NCBI GenBank assembly: GCA_963835595.1 | Contig: CAWIGL010000002.1 | Location: 1,674,001-1,738,000, forward strand | Source of the DNA: CAWEPK01 sp963835595 | Lineage (GTDB): Bacteria; Desulfobacterota; Syntrophorhabdia; Syntrophorhabdales; WCHB1-27 | Direction: 5' to 3' | DNA length: 64,000 nt | Shown: positions 15,876 through 25,611 of the stretch, piece by piece | Numbering within the stretch: the first letter of the stretch is position 1 | Layout: each line of letters starts with the position of its first letter | The notes under the pieces: generated by a model | The model's database searches: none | Told to the model about the DNA's origin: nothing | The model's input: the letters and a program-made list of their open reading frames with translations, nothing else | Made by a program: the position numbers and the translations under genes

Positions 15876-17931
15876 ATGATGGAAGGAAAAAGGCTGCTGA
15901 CGGCCAGAGACGTACTCTATGTCTTCTTCGCAAGAATAGAGTGGTCATCACCACAGTTTTTCTGACGGCTATCGTCCTGTCGCTCGTCTATTGCATCGTC
16001 ACCCCTCCCGTCTACCGGGCGGAGACTAAGCTCCTCGTCAAGCTGGGCAAGTCTCAGGTATCGTCGATGGAGCAATTCCGGCCGGAGGTCTACAACGTCG
16101 TCTTCCAGGAGCGGACGCAGAACATCCGCAACGAGATGGAGCTCCTCAAGGGGCAGTACCTTACCGAGAAGGTCCTCGCCCGGCTCAGGGACAGGATCGA
16201 GCCGCTCAAGACGGACGAGTCGATCATCGGCAGGGTGGTGGAAGGCGTCAAGACGATGGTCGGAACGATATTCTCCTGGCTAGGCCTCTCGTCGAGACCC
16301 GTCGCCACCGATAAGGGAACGGTGCTCATCTTCATGAACGCCCTCCACGTGACCTACCTCGAAGATACGGACATGATCTCGGTAGCCTTCGATTGGACGG
16401 ACCCGAAGTTCGCCGCGCTGGTGGCGAATGTCTACGCCGACGAGTACGTGACGCAGCACATGCTCGTTTACGAATCCCAGAAGTCGTATCGTTTCTATAT
16501 AGACCAGATAGCCATGTTCGAGAAGAAGCTGAGAGACGCGGAGGACAGGCTGCAAAACTTCCTGGCGAGCACGAACATCGCGAACATCGTCCTCCAGAAA
16601 GACCTCCTCCTTCGCAATTTGGCGGACTTGCAGAACCAATTGAACACCACCTCGATCGATCTCTCACAGGCCCAGACAAAGATCAACAAGATAAGAGAGA
16701 TGGCGCGGAGCACGGGATGGGTCGAGACGCCCGAGATGGGCAGTCACATGGCCGATAAACAGGCGTACCTCCGTTCCGTCGATGAGGCGTACTTCAGATT
16801 GAGGGCGGAACGGCAAAGGCTCCTCAAGTTCTACACGACGAGATCGGACGAGATCAAGGCGATCGACACCCAGCTTGCGGGTCTGCGGAAGCAGAAGACG
16901 GAAAGCCTTCTCAACATCGCGGGTCTCGAGCTTTCGCTCCTCCAGGACAAGAAAGCCAGCCTGGGGCGGGAGATAGGGGGCGAGAGAAAGAAGATCGACG
17001 ACATTAACGTAAAGACCGTATCGCTCAAGCAGCTTGAGAGGGAAAGGGACATCACCGAGCAGAACTACCAGGTTTACAAGAAGAAGGCGGAAGAGCTGCG
17101 CATCTCCGACGACCTCGACTCGCGGCGCATCTCCGACGTGAAGATAGCGATGCCCGCGATACCTCCCCTCACTGCCGCATATCCGAAGAAGGGTCTCATC
17201 GTTATCATCTCCGCCATCGTCGGCCTGGCCCTCGGCTTCAGCTTCTCTGCCGTAAGCGAGTTCTTCAACCATACGTTCAGGGGTCACGAGGATGTTCTCG
17301 ATGTGCTCGGCGTGCCCCTCCTGCTTACCGTACCCCTCATTGGCGTATCAGAGCCACAGCCCTTCAGGCACGGGGCGATGAGGAGGGGGTTCGAGGGTTT
17401 TCGGAGAGCGTTCTCCCGCGAGGACCAGCAGGCCGCCGCAGGCGGACGCGGCGCCTTTGCGCCTGGGGGCGTCAACGTAATGGTCTTCTTCGTGCTCCTC
17501 ATGACGGGCATAGGCGGCTACATGCTCTACCTGCATAAGAGCGACGTGGACATGAACGAGGCCATCCTTGCCGCCCAGACTGCGAGCCAGCGGCCTGCGT
17601 CGGCCCAGCAGGTCTCCCTTGCGGCCGTTTACCCGGTCCGCCTGTTCAATAATGCGCCTGCCAAACAGGCCGAAGACGCCAAAGGCAGCGCCCCGAAACA
17701 GGGCGAGATCCCCTGCTTTCCGACGACCTGGAAAAGCGGCGGGCGGTCCTGGAAAAGCAGCGGGCCGAGATCGAGTCGGAGCTCGAGAAGGTCAGAAGTG
17801 AGATGGAGGCGCGGCTGAAGAGATCGCAGTATGAGAACAGCCCGTTCGGAGGCGGCGCGGCCTCGCGGGGCGAGGACGCGTTCCGGCCGGGCAATGGAAA
17901 TACGGATTCCCGTTCCGGCACGGGTAAGTGA
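15876..17931 (+). CDS. Wzz/GNVR chain-length determinant protein with extra C-terminal region (two frameshifts)
   Basis: About 685 residues after repair. ATG 15876 has GGGAG upstream. The true N-terminus MMEGKRLLTARDVLYVFFAR joins the rest after one missing A near 15931-15938 (expected ARNRVVITTVFLTAIVLS, the first membrane helix). A large coiled coil follows, then the GNVR region and second helix (KKGLIVIISAIVGLALGFSF). Unlike typical Wzz, a third hydrophobic segment (NVMVFFVLLMTGIGGYMLYL) follows, with a further Ala/Gln-rich stretch. After a second missing base in a C run (17709-17713) comes a predicted coiled coil (LLSDDLEKRRAVLEKQRAEI) ending at TGA 17931. It controls polymer length together with the polymerase and the adjacent kinase-like protein. 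Both frameshifts restore continuous helical sequence and are probably errors. Confidence 0.82.
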
Positions 17932-18060
17932 AGGGTTTCGGCTTGTGAAAGATGCTTTGCGGTGGAATCTTGTTCATGAGACAGCGGAGAAAGCGATGCG
18001 ATTTTCGAGCGTGAGGTTTTAGAAGCGATGTCGACCCGTCCGCAAAGCAGGGGTGAAGCA

Positions 18061-18822
18061 ATGGCCTATGAGGAAAGAGGGCTGCCTGTGCTTGGCTGGC
18101 TCGGCGGCAGCCAGCTCCGCAACATGACGTTCATGTACGACCATTTCTACAAGGTCCTCTGGAAGATCCTCATGCGCGCGGAGAGGGACGGCAACGGGGC
18201 CGCCGCGAGGCCGAAAGAGGCCAACGGGAGCGGCAGGGCGGCAAAGGCAAAGAAAGGGGGCTACGCGATAGCCTTTGCGGGCGTCAGGGGCGGGGAAGGC
18301 GCCTCCACTATGGCGTTCAACTTTGCCACGGCCTTCGCCGTAAGCTGCTCGAAAAGCGTCGTCCTTGTCGACGGCAATCTGAGGTCGCCTATCCTCCATT
18401 ACCAGTTCGAGATAAAGAAGAAAAAGAAGGGGCTCGTCGATCTCATTCAGGGGAAAGGCGATGTCGAGGACGCCGCTGCCGAGATTATTTCCAAGAGGTA
18501 CTATTTCGTGCAGGCAGGGCGCATGATCGATAACCCCTTAGCCCTGTACGAGTCTGCAAAATTTCCCCTGCTGATGCAGAAGCTGCGGGACCGGTTCGAC
18601 CTGGTTATCTTCGATTCTTCCTCAGTCCTCGACAACCCTGAGAGCTTGCTCCTTGCAACCAGGATGGACGGATTGGTCCTGGTCGTGCAGGCAGGCAGGA
18701 CGCGATGGGAAGTCGCGAGGTCGGCGAGGCGGGACCTGGAAAGCGCGAACGTGCGGGTTCTGGGGGCAATCCTCAACAAGCAGCGGTTCGTCATTCCGGA
18801 GTCTATTTACAAACGGCTGTAA
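18061..18822 (+). CDS. CpsD/CapB-like tyrosine-kinase-family ATPase with degenerate P-loop
   Basis: 253 residues from ATG 18061 (AGGGGTGAAG upstream; an ATG at 18028 is also in frame). MinD/BY-kinase fold: P-loop position GVRGGEGASTMAFNFA (residues 74-89), Walker A' SVVLVDGNLRSP, and Walker B FDLVIFDSSSVLD. In active BY-kinases the P-loop reads GEGKST; here the nucleotide-binding Lys is Ala (GEGAST). There is also no C-terminal tyrosine cluster, since the protein ends ESIYKRL. It is therefore probably a non-catalytic or weakly nucleotide-binding regulator paired with the Wzz protein immediately upstream, not a functional autokinase. It sits between wzz and the polymerase gene, the usual place for this family. 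Confidence 0.82.
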   Translation: MAYEERGLPVLGWLGGSQLRNMTFMYDHFYKVLWKILMRAERDGNGAAARPKEANGSGRAAKAKKGGYAIAFAGVRGGEGASTMAFNFATAFAVSCSKSVVLVDGNLRSPILHYQFEIKKKKKGLVDLIQGKGDVEDAAAEIISKRYYFVQAGRMIDNPLALYESAKFPLLMQKLRDRFDLVIFDSSSVLDNPESLLLATRMDGLVLVVQAGRTRWEVARSARRDLESANVRVLGAILNKQRFVIPESIYKRL

Positions 18823-18862
18823 GCGCGCCCGGCTTTACGCCTTTTGCATTTCTAGAGCATAT

Positions 18863-20356
18863 ATGCAGTATCGAGAGACAACACCCCCGATCGATAAGAC
18901 CTACCTCAAGGCCTTCGTCGCCGTTTTGCTCGGATCGATCTCCGTGATCCTCGCCGTATCCCTTGCCCAATATGAGATGAAGTCGCTTTTCGTCGTATCC
19001 GTCGTCACGGTGGGCGTAATCTTCGTCTCGTACTTTTCGACCGAGCAGGGGTTCGTCAAGTGGGCCCTGGTGTTTTTGGGTCTCGGCATCCCGTTCAACC
19101 TCGATATCAACCTCTTTTACCGCGTCTATGTCGGCGTGACGAGCGTCGATATAGGCATGAGCCTTATATGCGCCGTAATCCTCTGCGGTCTCTTTTTCTA
19201 CGAGTATATCCGCGAGGAAGAGGGGCCTCTTTTTCGCTACAATAGGCCCCTCTTCTGGGCGCCCCTTCTTTATATCGGCGCAGGCTTGCTGAGCTTCTAC
19301 AACGCCAGCTCCCCGGCGCTTGTCGTCCTGGAGCTCGTCCGCCTGGCGATGCTCTTCCTGATCTTCTTCATCATCATGAACCTCCGCAACAGGGGACAGA
19401 TAACGACCTTCGTCGTCTCCCTCGCCGTAGGCATAATAATGGAAGGCCTCATCGCTTACTACCAGTGGAAGACGGGCCGGGCCCTCGGGCTGGCGGTCGT
19501 GGGGGAGAAGCTCGCCCCTACGGGCTTAGGTTATCTTACGAGGGCCGGAGGAACGATCGGCCATCCGAACATCATGGCCTATTATTTCGAGATGCTCATC
19601 CCCTTCATGTTCGCTATGTTCCTGGCCGAGGAAAGGGCGGTTCTCAGGCTGCTCTACCTGGTCGCCACGGCGATCGGCCTTGGTGGGCTGTATACGACGC
19701 AGTCGAGGGGGTCCTGGATCACCATTCCCGTATCGCTCCCCCTGGTATTCATCGTCATGTACGCGAGAAAGCTGAGGCAGGCAAGGTCGTGGGCACTGCT
19801 TGTGCCCGGACTCCTTATCACCGCATTGGTTTTCTTTCTTATCTTCCCTATCATCAGGCACCGCCTCAGCTTCGAGGACGTTGCCGCGCGGTCGAGGATA
19901 CCGTTGAACCGGGCCGCCTTCTCGATTGTCAAGCAGTTTCCCGTTACAGGGGTCGGCCTCAACAACCTTGCAAGGGTTTTCAGGACGTATGATACGACCG
20001 GAGGGTCGGCGGTCTTCCAGACCGAAGGCGACGTCCAGCACATCGTCCATAACCTCTATCTGTGGGTCTGGACGGAAACGGGGACGATAGGCATGGTCAC
20101 CTTCGCGGGACTCTTCATCTCGGCCTTCTACGTCGGCTTCAAATATCTCTTCAGGGTGGGCCTCTGGCAAAGGGGGATATTGATAGGGGCCGTCTCCGGC
20201 CTGATGGCCCACGCGATACACGGGTTCGTCGACCCGGGCTTCCGCATCCTCATGAGCACGTCGATGCTTTTTTACAGCCTCATGGGCCTCATAGGCGCAA
20301 TAGCCGTCAATTACGGTAACAATAACAACAAGAATAACAATAACAACAAGAAATAG
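18863..20356 (+). CDS. O-antigen ligase/polymerase (Wzy-like) membrane protein
   Basis: 497 residues from ATG 18863 with roughly 11-12 hydrophobic segments. The Wzy_C / O-antigen ligase core lies in the second half: TRAGGTIGHPNIMAYYFEML, the loop QSRGSWITIPVSL, and FPVTGVGLNNLARVF with the following conserved histidine in VQHIVHNLYLWVWTETGTIG. This protein polymerises or transfers the lipid-linked repeat units on the periplasmic face. It ends in a low-complexity hydrophilic tail of Asn and Lys encoded by AAC/AAT/AAG triplets. It is 40 bases downstream of the kinase-like gene and followed by glycosyltransferases. Confidence 0.83.
   Translation: MQYRETTPPIDKTYLKAFVAVLLGSISVILAVSLAQYEMKSLFVVSVVTVGVIFVSYFSTEQGFVKWALVFLGLGIPFNLDINLFYRVYVGVTSVDIGMSLICAVILCGLFFYEYIREEEGPLFRYNRPLFWAPLLYIGAGLLSFYNASSPALVVLELVRLAMLFLIFFIIMNLRNRGQITTFVVSLAVGIIMEGLIAYYQWKTGRALGLAVVGEKLAPTGLGYLTRAGGTIGHPNIMAYYFEMLIPFMFAMFLAEERAVLRLLYLVATAIGLGGLYTTQSRGSWITIPVSLPLVFIVMYARKLRQARSWALLVPGLLITALVFFLIFPIIRHRLSFEDVAARSRIPLNRAAFSIVKQFPVTGVGLNNLARVFRTYDTTGGSAVFQTEGDVQHIVHNLYLWVWTETGTIGMVTFAGLFISAFYVGFKYLFRVGLWQRGILIGAVSGLMAHAIHGFVDPGFRILMSTSMLFYSLMGLIGAIAVNYGNNNNKNNNNNKK
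20318..20350 (+). repeat. AAY/AAG triplet repeat coding an Asn/Lys tail
   Basis: Eleven consecutive codons of AAC, AAT or AAG, including two copies of AATAACAACAAG, encode NNNNKNNNNNK at the C-terminus of the polymerase. This is purine-rich low complexity inside a GC-rich gene and could vary in length by slippage. Confidence 0.7.
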
Positions 20357-20403
20357 ACCGCCCCGCAGCCGCATTTTTTCTCGCCGCGCGGGAACGGTCT
20401 ATT

Positions 20404-21366
20404 ATGGCCCGGCTTAGAAGCATGAAGCTCTCCGTCATCGTCGTCAACTGGAACACGGAGGAGCTCCTCGGCCGGTGCCTTGCCTCCCTCTTCAGCCAGG
20501 ACCTGCCCGTTCCCTTCGAGGTCATCGTCGTCGATAACGCATCGACCGACGGGTCGGCAGATATGGTCCGGCGGCGGTTCCCCCAGGCTCAGGTTATGGT
20601 GAGCCGGGAGAACCTCGGGTTCACCAGGGCGAACAACCTGGCGCTGGAAAGGGCCTCGGGCGAGTATGTTCTCCTTTTGAACCCCGATACGATAATACCC
20701 GACAGCCGGACACTCGCCGCCTGGCTCCATTTCATGGACGAGCACCCGGAGGCTGCCGCGAGCGGCTGCCGGCTCGTCTTTCCCGACGGCAGCCACCAGG
20801 TGGGCGACGCGGGCTTCAAGCCCACGCTGAAGAGCGTGGCAAGCTACGCCCTTTTCCTCTCGAAGCTCTTCCCTTCCCTCAAGACGGTCTATCTGAACAG
20901 TGACGGCCTCAGGGCGCCCCTGGAGGTCGATTGGGTCTGCGGCGCCGGGTTCCTCGTGAGACGCTCGATCCTTCCGCAAGTGGGGATGATGGACGAGAAC
21001 ATCTTCATGTATGCCGACGACGTGGAGTGGGGCTGCCGCATGAGGTCTTTCGGGTGCAAGGTATTCTACCTGCCGGCCCTGAGCATCATCCACCTCCAGG
21101 GGGCAACGGGAGGGGCCGCAAGAGAAGGACCGCCGTCCTTCGCCTGGCTGGAGAACATGCGCAGCCTTTACGCGCGGTACAACGGGGGGAAGGCCGTCGC
21201 GGTCTTCGATATCCTTTTTTCGGTCAGCTTCTTCCTGAGGGCTGTCTCCTACTACCTGCGCTTTCTCGCGTCGGGGGACACAAGGATGAAGGAGAAGGGG
21301 CGCAGGATGGGGGAGTACCTGAGACTCGTCCTGAGGCATCTGTTTAAGACCTGCACGCCGCATTGA
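20404..21366 (+). CDS. Glycosyltransferase family 2 (rhamnosyltransferase/WbbL-like)
   Basis: 320 residues. GT-A fold: LSVIVVNWNTEELLGRCLAS at the N-terminus, nucleotide-binding VDNASTDGS, the metal site LLLNPDTIIPD and the acceptor-side EVDWVCGAGFLVRR ... FMYADDVEWG. The set matches the WbbL/rhamnosyltransferase subgroup of GT2. It is cytoplasmic or membrane-associated and adds a sugar to the lipid-linked repeat unit. ATG 20404 is used; ATG 20422 is possible. The stop overlaps the next gene's TTG start by three bases. Confidence 0.85.
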   Translation: MARLRSMKLSVIVVNWNTEELLGRCLASLFSQDLPVPFEVIVVDNASTDGSADMVRRRFPQAQVMVSRENLGFTRANNLALERASGEYVLLLNPDTIIPDSRTLAAWLHFMDEHPEAAASGCRLVFPDGSHQVGDAGFKPTLKSVASYALFLSKLFPSLKTVYLNSDGLRAPLEVDWVCGAGFLVRRSILPQVGMMDENIFMYADDVEWGCRMRSFGCKVFYLPALSIIHLQGATGGAAREGPPSFAWLENMRSLYARYNGGKAVAVFDILFSVSFFLRAVSYYLRFLASGDTRMKEKGRRMGEYLRLVLRHLFKTCTPH

Positions 21367-22496
21367 GGCTTTTCTTGCGCATAGGCATCGATTTTCATGC
21401 AGCGGAAAGAGATGGGACGGGCAACTGCACCTATATCAGAAATATAGTCGAGCAGCTCGTGCGCCTCGCACCCCAGCACGACTACTTTCTCTACGTCACG
21501 GACGCCTCGAACGCCTATTACGGACGGTTCGAAGGCTTGAAGAACGTGCGCCTCCGCGTCGTCCCCTTCCGGTCTCCCCTTGTCCGCATGGTCCTGCTGG
21601 GTCTTGAGACGTTCAGGGACAGGATCGACCTGCTCCACGCTACTTACTACGGCCCGCCGCTTTACAGGGGGAAGCTCCTCCTCACCGTCCACGACCTGTC
21701 CTTCCTTCACGTTCCCGATAGCTTTTCTGCGTTCGACAGGGTCAAGGACCGCCTGCTGGTGCCTCTATTCATCAAAAGGGCGCGGGTGGTTCTGACCGTC
21801 TCGGAATATTCCCGCAGGGATATTGCCGATACCTATCGCGTTCCATATCAGCGCGTATGCGTCAGCTATAACGGGGTCGATCCGATTTTCAGACCCGTCG
21901 GGGAGACGGCCCCGGCGAGGCGGACCCTTGAGGGATACGGCATTCCGGGCGACGCCCGCTATATCCTCTTCGTCGGCCGCATCAACAAGCGGAAGAACCT
22001 CACCGGACTCGTGAGATCCTTCAACGCATTAAAAGCGAAGGGGTTCGGGCAGAGTCTCGTTATAGCAGGCACGAAAGACTTCCTGCCGGATGAGGACGAG
22101 GCGGCCATAATGGGCTCCCCCTACGCAGGCGACATAAAATTCACAGGCTTCGTGCCCCACGCACATCTTCCCATGCTGTACGGCCTTGCGGACCTTTTCG
22201 CCTACCCGTCCCTTTACGAAGGGTTCGGCCTTCCATGCCTTGAGGCGATGGCGTGCGGCTGCCCTGTAGTCAGCTCCGACTGCACGTCATTGCCCGAAGT
22301 CGTCGGCGACGCGGGCATACTCGTCAGGCCCGATGATGCCGGGGCGTTGACAGGCGCCATGCAGAAAATGCTGTCTGACGACGCCTTTCGCCGGGATTGC
22401 GTCAAAAAAGGTCTCGACAGGGCCGGCCGGTTCACGTGGGAGTCGGCGGCCGGGACCCTGGCGGACCTCTTTCAGGCAATCGGGCAGGAAGGCTAA
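21363..22496 (+). CDS. Glycosyltransferase family 4 (GT-B)
   Basis: 377 residues with a GT-B fold. The N-terminal acceptor domain includes IGIDFHAAERDGTGNCTYIR and LLHATYYGPPLYRGKLLLTV; the C-terminal nucleotide-sugar domain has ILFVGRINKRKNLTGLVRSF and the EX7E motif in PSLYEGFGLPCLEAMACGCP. It transfers a sugar with retention of configuration. The start is TTG 21363, overlapping the previous TGA (TTGA), an arrangement repeated elsewhere in this window. It belongs to the exopolysaccharide unit. The sugar cannot be predicted. Confidence 0.85.
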   Translation: MRLFLRIGIDFHAAERDGTGNCTYIRNIVEQLVRLAPQHDYFLYVTDASNAYYGRFEGLKNVRLRVVPFRSPLVRMVLLGLETFRDRIDLLHATYYGPPLYRGKLLLTVHDLSFLHVPDSFSAFDRVKDRLLVPLFIKRARVVLTVSEYSRRDIADTYRVPYQRVCVSYNGVDPIFRPVGETAPARRTLEGYGIPGDARYILFVGRINKRKNLTGLVRSFNALKAKGFGQSLVIAGTKDFLPDEDEAAIMGSPYAGDIKFTGFVPHAHLPMLYGLADLFAYPSLYEGFGLPCLEAMACGCPVVSSDCTSLPEVVGDAGILVRPDDAGALTGAMQKMLSDDAFRRDCVKKGLDRAGRFTWESAAGTLADLFQAIGQEG

Positions 22497-22611
22497 TGTC
22501 AGGCTGAAGCTCAGCCGATAAACATTAAGAGCAGGGTCGGGATGGGCCGGGGTGGACGATAGTCCGCGCGGCGCTAATCTTCAGGGCCGGCAATAAACTA
22601 CAAAGCTTTCC

Positions 22612-23586
22612 ATGGCTGACCGGGCAGACGAAAAGACATACGCGATTACCGTTATAGTGCCGACTTACAACAGGGCGCAGACCCTTTCAAGGTGCCTTGA
22701 GGCCCTGGAGGCGCAGACTGCGCCAAGAAACGCCTTCGAGGTAATCGTTGTGGACGACGGGTCAGAGGACGAGACGGCAGAGGTCTTCAGCCGGTTCTCA
22801 GCTTCGACCACGCTCAACATCGAGTACATCAAACAGGAGAACTCGGGGCAGAACGCCGCGCGCAACCGGGCAATCAAGTGCTGCCTCGGCCGGATCCTCC
22901 TGTTCATGAACGACGATACGATTGCAGCGCCCGATGTGATCGAGAGGCACATAACGGGCCATCGCACGTATCCCGGTGAGAACTGCGCAGTCCTTGGGAG
23001 GGTGACCGTCTCTCCCGACCTGCCCCCGTCGCTCTTCGCAAAGCTCCACCTCGACGCAGCCTATGCCGTTTGGGGGAACACGGTGGAGGTCCCCTGGAAG
23101 GCATTTTACACGTGCAACCTCTCTATCAATAAAAGCTTCCTGCTGAAATACGGCCTTTTCGACGAGGATATCAGATACAACGACGACATCGAGCTCGCAG
23201 AGCGGCTTTCGCATCACGGACTCCGGATTTTCTACGACAAAAGGTGCCTGGGCTACCACTATCATTATCTGTCGGAGGACGACTACGTCAGGCTGGCGCG
23301 CTTGAGCGGGAAGACCCTCGCGGTCTGGTACAGGAAATCGCCCCATCTGAAAAAGGAGCTTTCAACGGTAGGGTTTTACATAGGGTCTTCTCGCATGAAA
23401 AGAATCGAATATTTTCTGGCGGATGCAGCGATCAATGCAGTCACGAGACCGCTCCTCATTTTCATAGCGAGACGCCTTAGCCGGAAGCATGAAAGACTTG
23501 CCCGGCTGTTTTATAAGAAGATTTACAAGTCTTTTGAGCGGGAAAGCATCCGGCGCGCATTGGGCGGCGACGTGGTTGCCCGGTGA
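22612..23586 (+). CDS. Glycosyltransferase family 2
   Basis: 324 residues with a GT-A fold: ITVIVPTYNRAQTLSRCLEA, VVDDGSEDET, the DxD-type site LFMNDDTIAAP and the acceptor/base region FDEDIRYNDDIELAERLSHH. The C-terminal ~60 residues are basic with a hydrophobic patch (AVTRPLLIFIARRL), suggesting peripheral membrane attachment. It is preceded by a 115-base gap in which I see no gene and followed by a GTG start overlapping its stop. A repeat-unit assembly enzyme; donor and linkage are unknown. Confidence 0.84.
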   Translation: MADRADEKTYAITVIVPTYNRAQTLSRCLEALEAQTAPRNAFEVIVVDDGSEDETAEVFSRFSASTTLNIEYIKQENSGQNAARNRAIKCCLGRILLFMNDDTIAAPDVIERHITGHRTYPGENCAVLGRVTVSPDLPPSLFAKLHLDAAYAVWGNTVEVPWKAFYTCNLSINKSFLLKYGLFDEDIRYNDDIELAERLSHHGLRIFYDKRCLGYHYHYLSEDDYVRLARLSGKTLAVWYRKSPHLKKELSTVGFYIGSSRMKRIEYFLADAAINAVTRPLLIFIARRLSRKHERLARLFYKKIYKSFERESIRRALGGDVVAR

Positions 23587-24735
23587 GTGTGAAAATTTCC
23601 CTCGTCTCGTCGTCGGCGGCCACATGCTTCGGCGGGGCCGAGACGTATGTGCTCAATGCGGCGCGGGTCCTGTCGGCGGACTGCGAGGTCCACCTCGTCT
23701 CCGGGAAAGGAGAGCCTACCGAAGACCTGAAGGGGCTCCTTGCCTCCTCAGGGGTCGTCTTCCACGGCCTTCGGTTCATAGGGAGGAGGTCCGCCTTCTC
23801 CCGAAGCCTCATCCGCGGCCGGCTCCGCGCCAAATTGAACGAGCTCGACGTGGAGGCCTTAAGCCTCCTGTGCCCTCCCCGGAGAATCAAGACGGCGCTG
23901 GAGCAGTCGGACGTCGTGGAGGTCAATTATGCGGTCGAGGGCCTCATTTTCCCTTTCCTCGACAGGGGCGCCAAAAAGATCATACACTTTCACGGGCCCT
24001 GGCTGCCCCGCATCTACGCCCATCTGAGGGATAAGATCAACAAGTCGGTCGATCTTATGGTTACGTGCTCCAGATGGAGCAAGGCAGAGCTTGAAAAGCA
24101 GCTCGGGGGCAGACAGGTGGTGGAGGTTGTCTACAACGGTGTCGACACGGATGTCTTTCGGCCGGCCGATATAAGGAATGCGGCCGTGGACGGGGCGTCC
24201 GGCGCCGGGCTTCCGAGGATCGGGACCGTGGGGAGGCTCGGGCCGGAAAAGGGCACGGACCTGCTCATGGAGGTCGCGCGGACGATGCAAGGCAAGGCGG
24301 AGTTTTTCGCAGCCGGCCCTCTGGAGGGCAGCCTGGCGGATAAAATAAAGAGAGGGGGGGCGCCGGCCAACTTTCACGCGCTGGGACCCGTGCCGAATCG
24401 TGAGCTGCCCCGGGTTTTACAACTCCATCGACTGTTTTGTCCTTCCCACGCTGTTCGAGGCTTATTCCATCACCCTCGTCGAGGCTATGGCCTCTGGGAA
24501 GGCCGTCGTAGCTTCCAGAACGGGCGGGATCCCGGAGGTAGTGGAGCATAACAGGCAGGGCATCCTCGTGGCGCCGAACAACGGGGCAGCGTTAAAAGAG
24601 GCCATCGGCACGGTGATCGGGGACCGGGGTCTCATGTCCGACATGGGTGAGGCGGGGAGGGCGCGCGTGCTTGAGAAGTTCTCGATCGGGCGGATGGGTC
24701 GGGAAATAAGACAACTATTCCTGGGCGCCTCGTGA
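23583..24735 (+). CDS. Glycosyltransferase family 4 (one frameshift)
   Basis: About 383 residues after repair, GT-B fold. The start is GTG 23583 overlapping the previous stop. The N-terminal domain has SSAATCFGGAETYVLNAARV and IIHFHGPWLPRIYAHLRD, then YNGVDTDVFRP and GTVGRLGPEKGTDLLMEVAR. The frame breaks in a run of four C (24408-24411; three expected): the second frame gives PGFYNSIDCFVLPTLFEAYS and ITLVEAMASGKAVVASRTGG, the EX7E-type donor-binding motif, to TGA 24735. Both halves are strongly conserved, so a sequence error is more likely than a dead gene. Confidence 0.83.
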
Positions 24736-24760
24736 GGGCAGCCCTGGGCGACGGTGCGCC

Positions 24761-25611
24761 ATGTCTTCGGACGGACGCGCGCGATATACGGATAAGGCCA
24801 TGAGACATCTCGACGCGGCAGCATACGACACCGACAAAGCGAGCCTCTCCCATTACCTGAGGAATTACGAGAGGTATTTCGCGCCGCTCGTCGAAAGGGA
24901 GGTAAAGCTCCTGGAGCTCGGCGTCCTGAAGGGCGGCTCTTTGTTGATGTGGCGGGATTTCTTCGAGAAGGGGACGATAATCGGATTGGACATCGACCCC
25001 TGCACCCTCGAAGATGCAACGGGAAGGGTCCGCGTTTATCAGGGGTCCCAGGACGACCTGGCCCTGCTCGACCGCATAGCGCGCGAAAACGCACCGGGGG
25101 GTTCGACATCATCATAGACGATTGCTCCCACATAGGGGAGCTGACCAGGATCAGCTTCCGGCATCTGTTCGGGCGCCATTTACGGCCCGGAGGCATGTAC
25201 GCAATCGAGGACTGGGGCACAGGCTACTGGGATAGCTGGCCGGACGGAAAAAGGTATCGTCCGCCCCGCCGCCCGTCGGCTCGCTACAGGCTGGCCTCGG
25301 TATTGCTGCGCGCGATAGAGCGGGCAACCGGTAGAAAAGTCGGCGCCCGATGGGAAATGAGGCTGCGCAGGCTGTCCTTCTATAAGCAGCGCTTCCCCAG
25401 CCACGACTACGGGATGGTAGGGTTCGTCAAAGAGCTTATAGACGAAGCGGGCATGGGTGACATTACGCATCCCCGTTTCGGCGCCGGTGTGTTCCTCCCC
25501 TCCCTTTTTCTCAACATGCATATCTCCCACAGCCACGTCATTATCGAAAAAGCGCGCGAGACGGACCGAAGCGAGGCGCGGAATCCCGGCATGGGGCAAG
25601 GGGCGGTATGA
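24761..25611 (+). CDS. Class I SAM-dependent methyltransferase (one frameshift)
   Basis: About 283 residues after repair. The SAM-binding motif I is VKLLELGVLKGGSLLMWRDF, with the acidic motif II IGLDIDP and the motif FDIIIDDCSHIGE, a pattern found in cephalosporin-hydroxylase/macrocin-O-methyltransferase-type enzymes encoded in polysaccharide loci. The frame breaks in a run of six G at 25096-25101 (seven expected), exactly between APGG and FDIIIDD. The C-terminal part ends with a conserved NMHISHSHVIIEKA strand. Its stop overlaps the flippase start (ATGA). Probably methylates a sugar hydroxyl of the repeat unit. Confidence 0.78.

Noticed and set aside
17831..18022. Separate 63-residue gene between wzz and the kinase-like gene
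   Set aside because: It overlaps the repaired C-terminal coiled coil of wzz and has no ribosome site.
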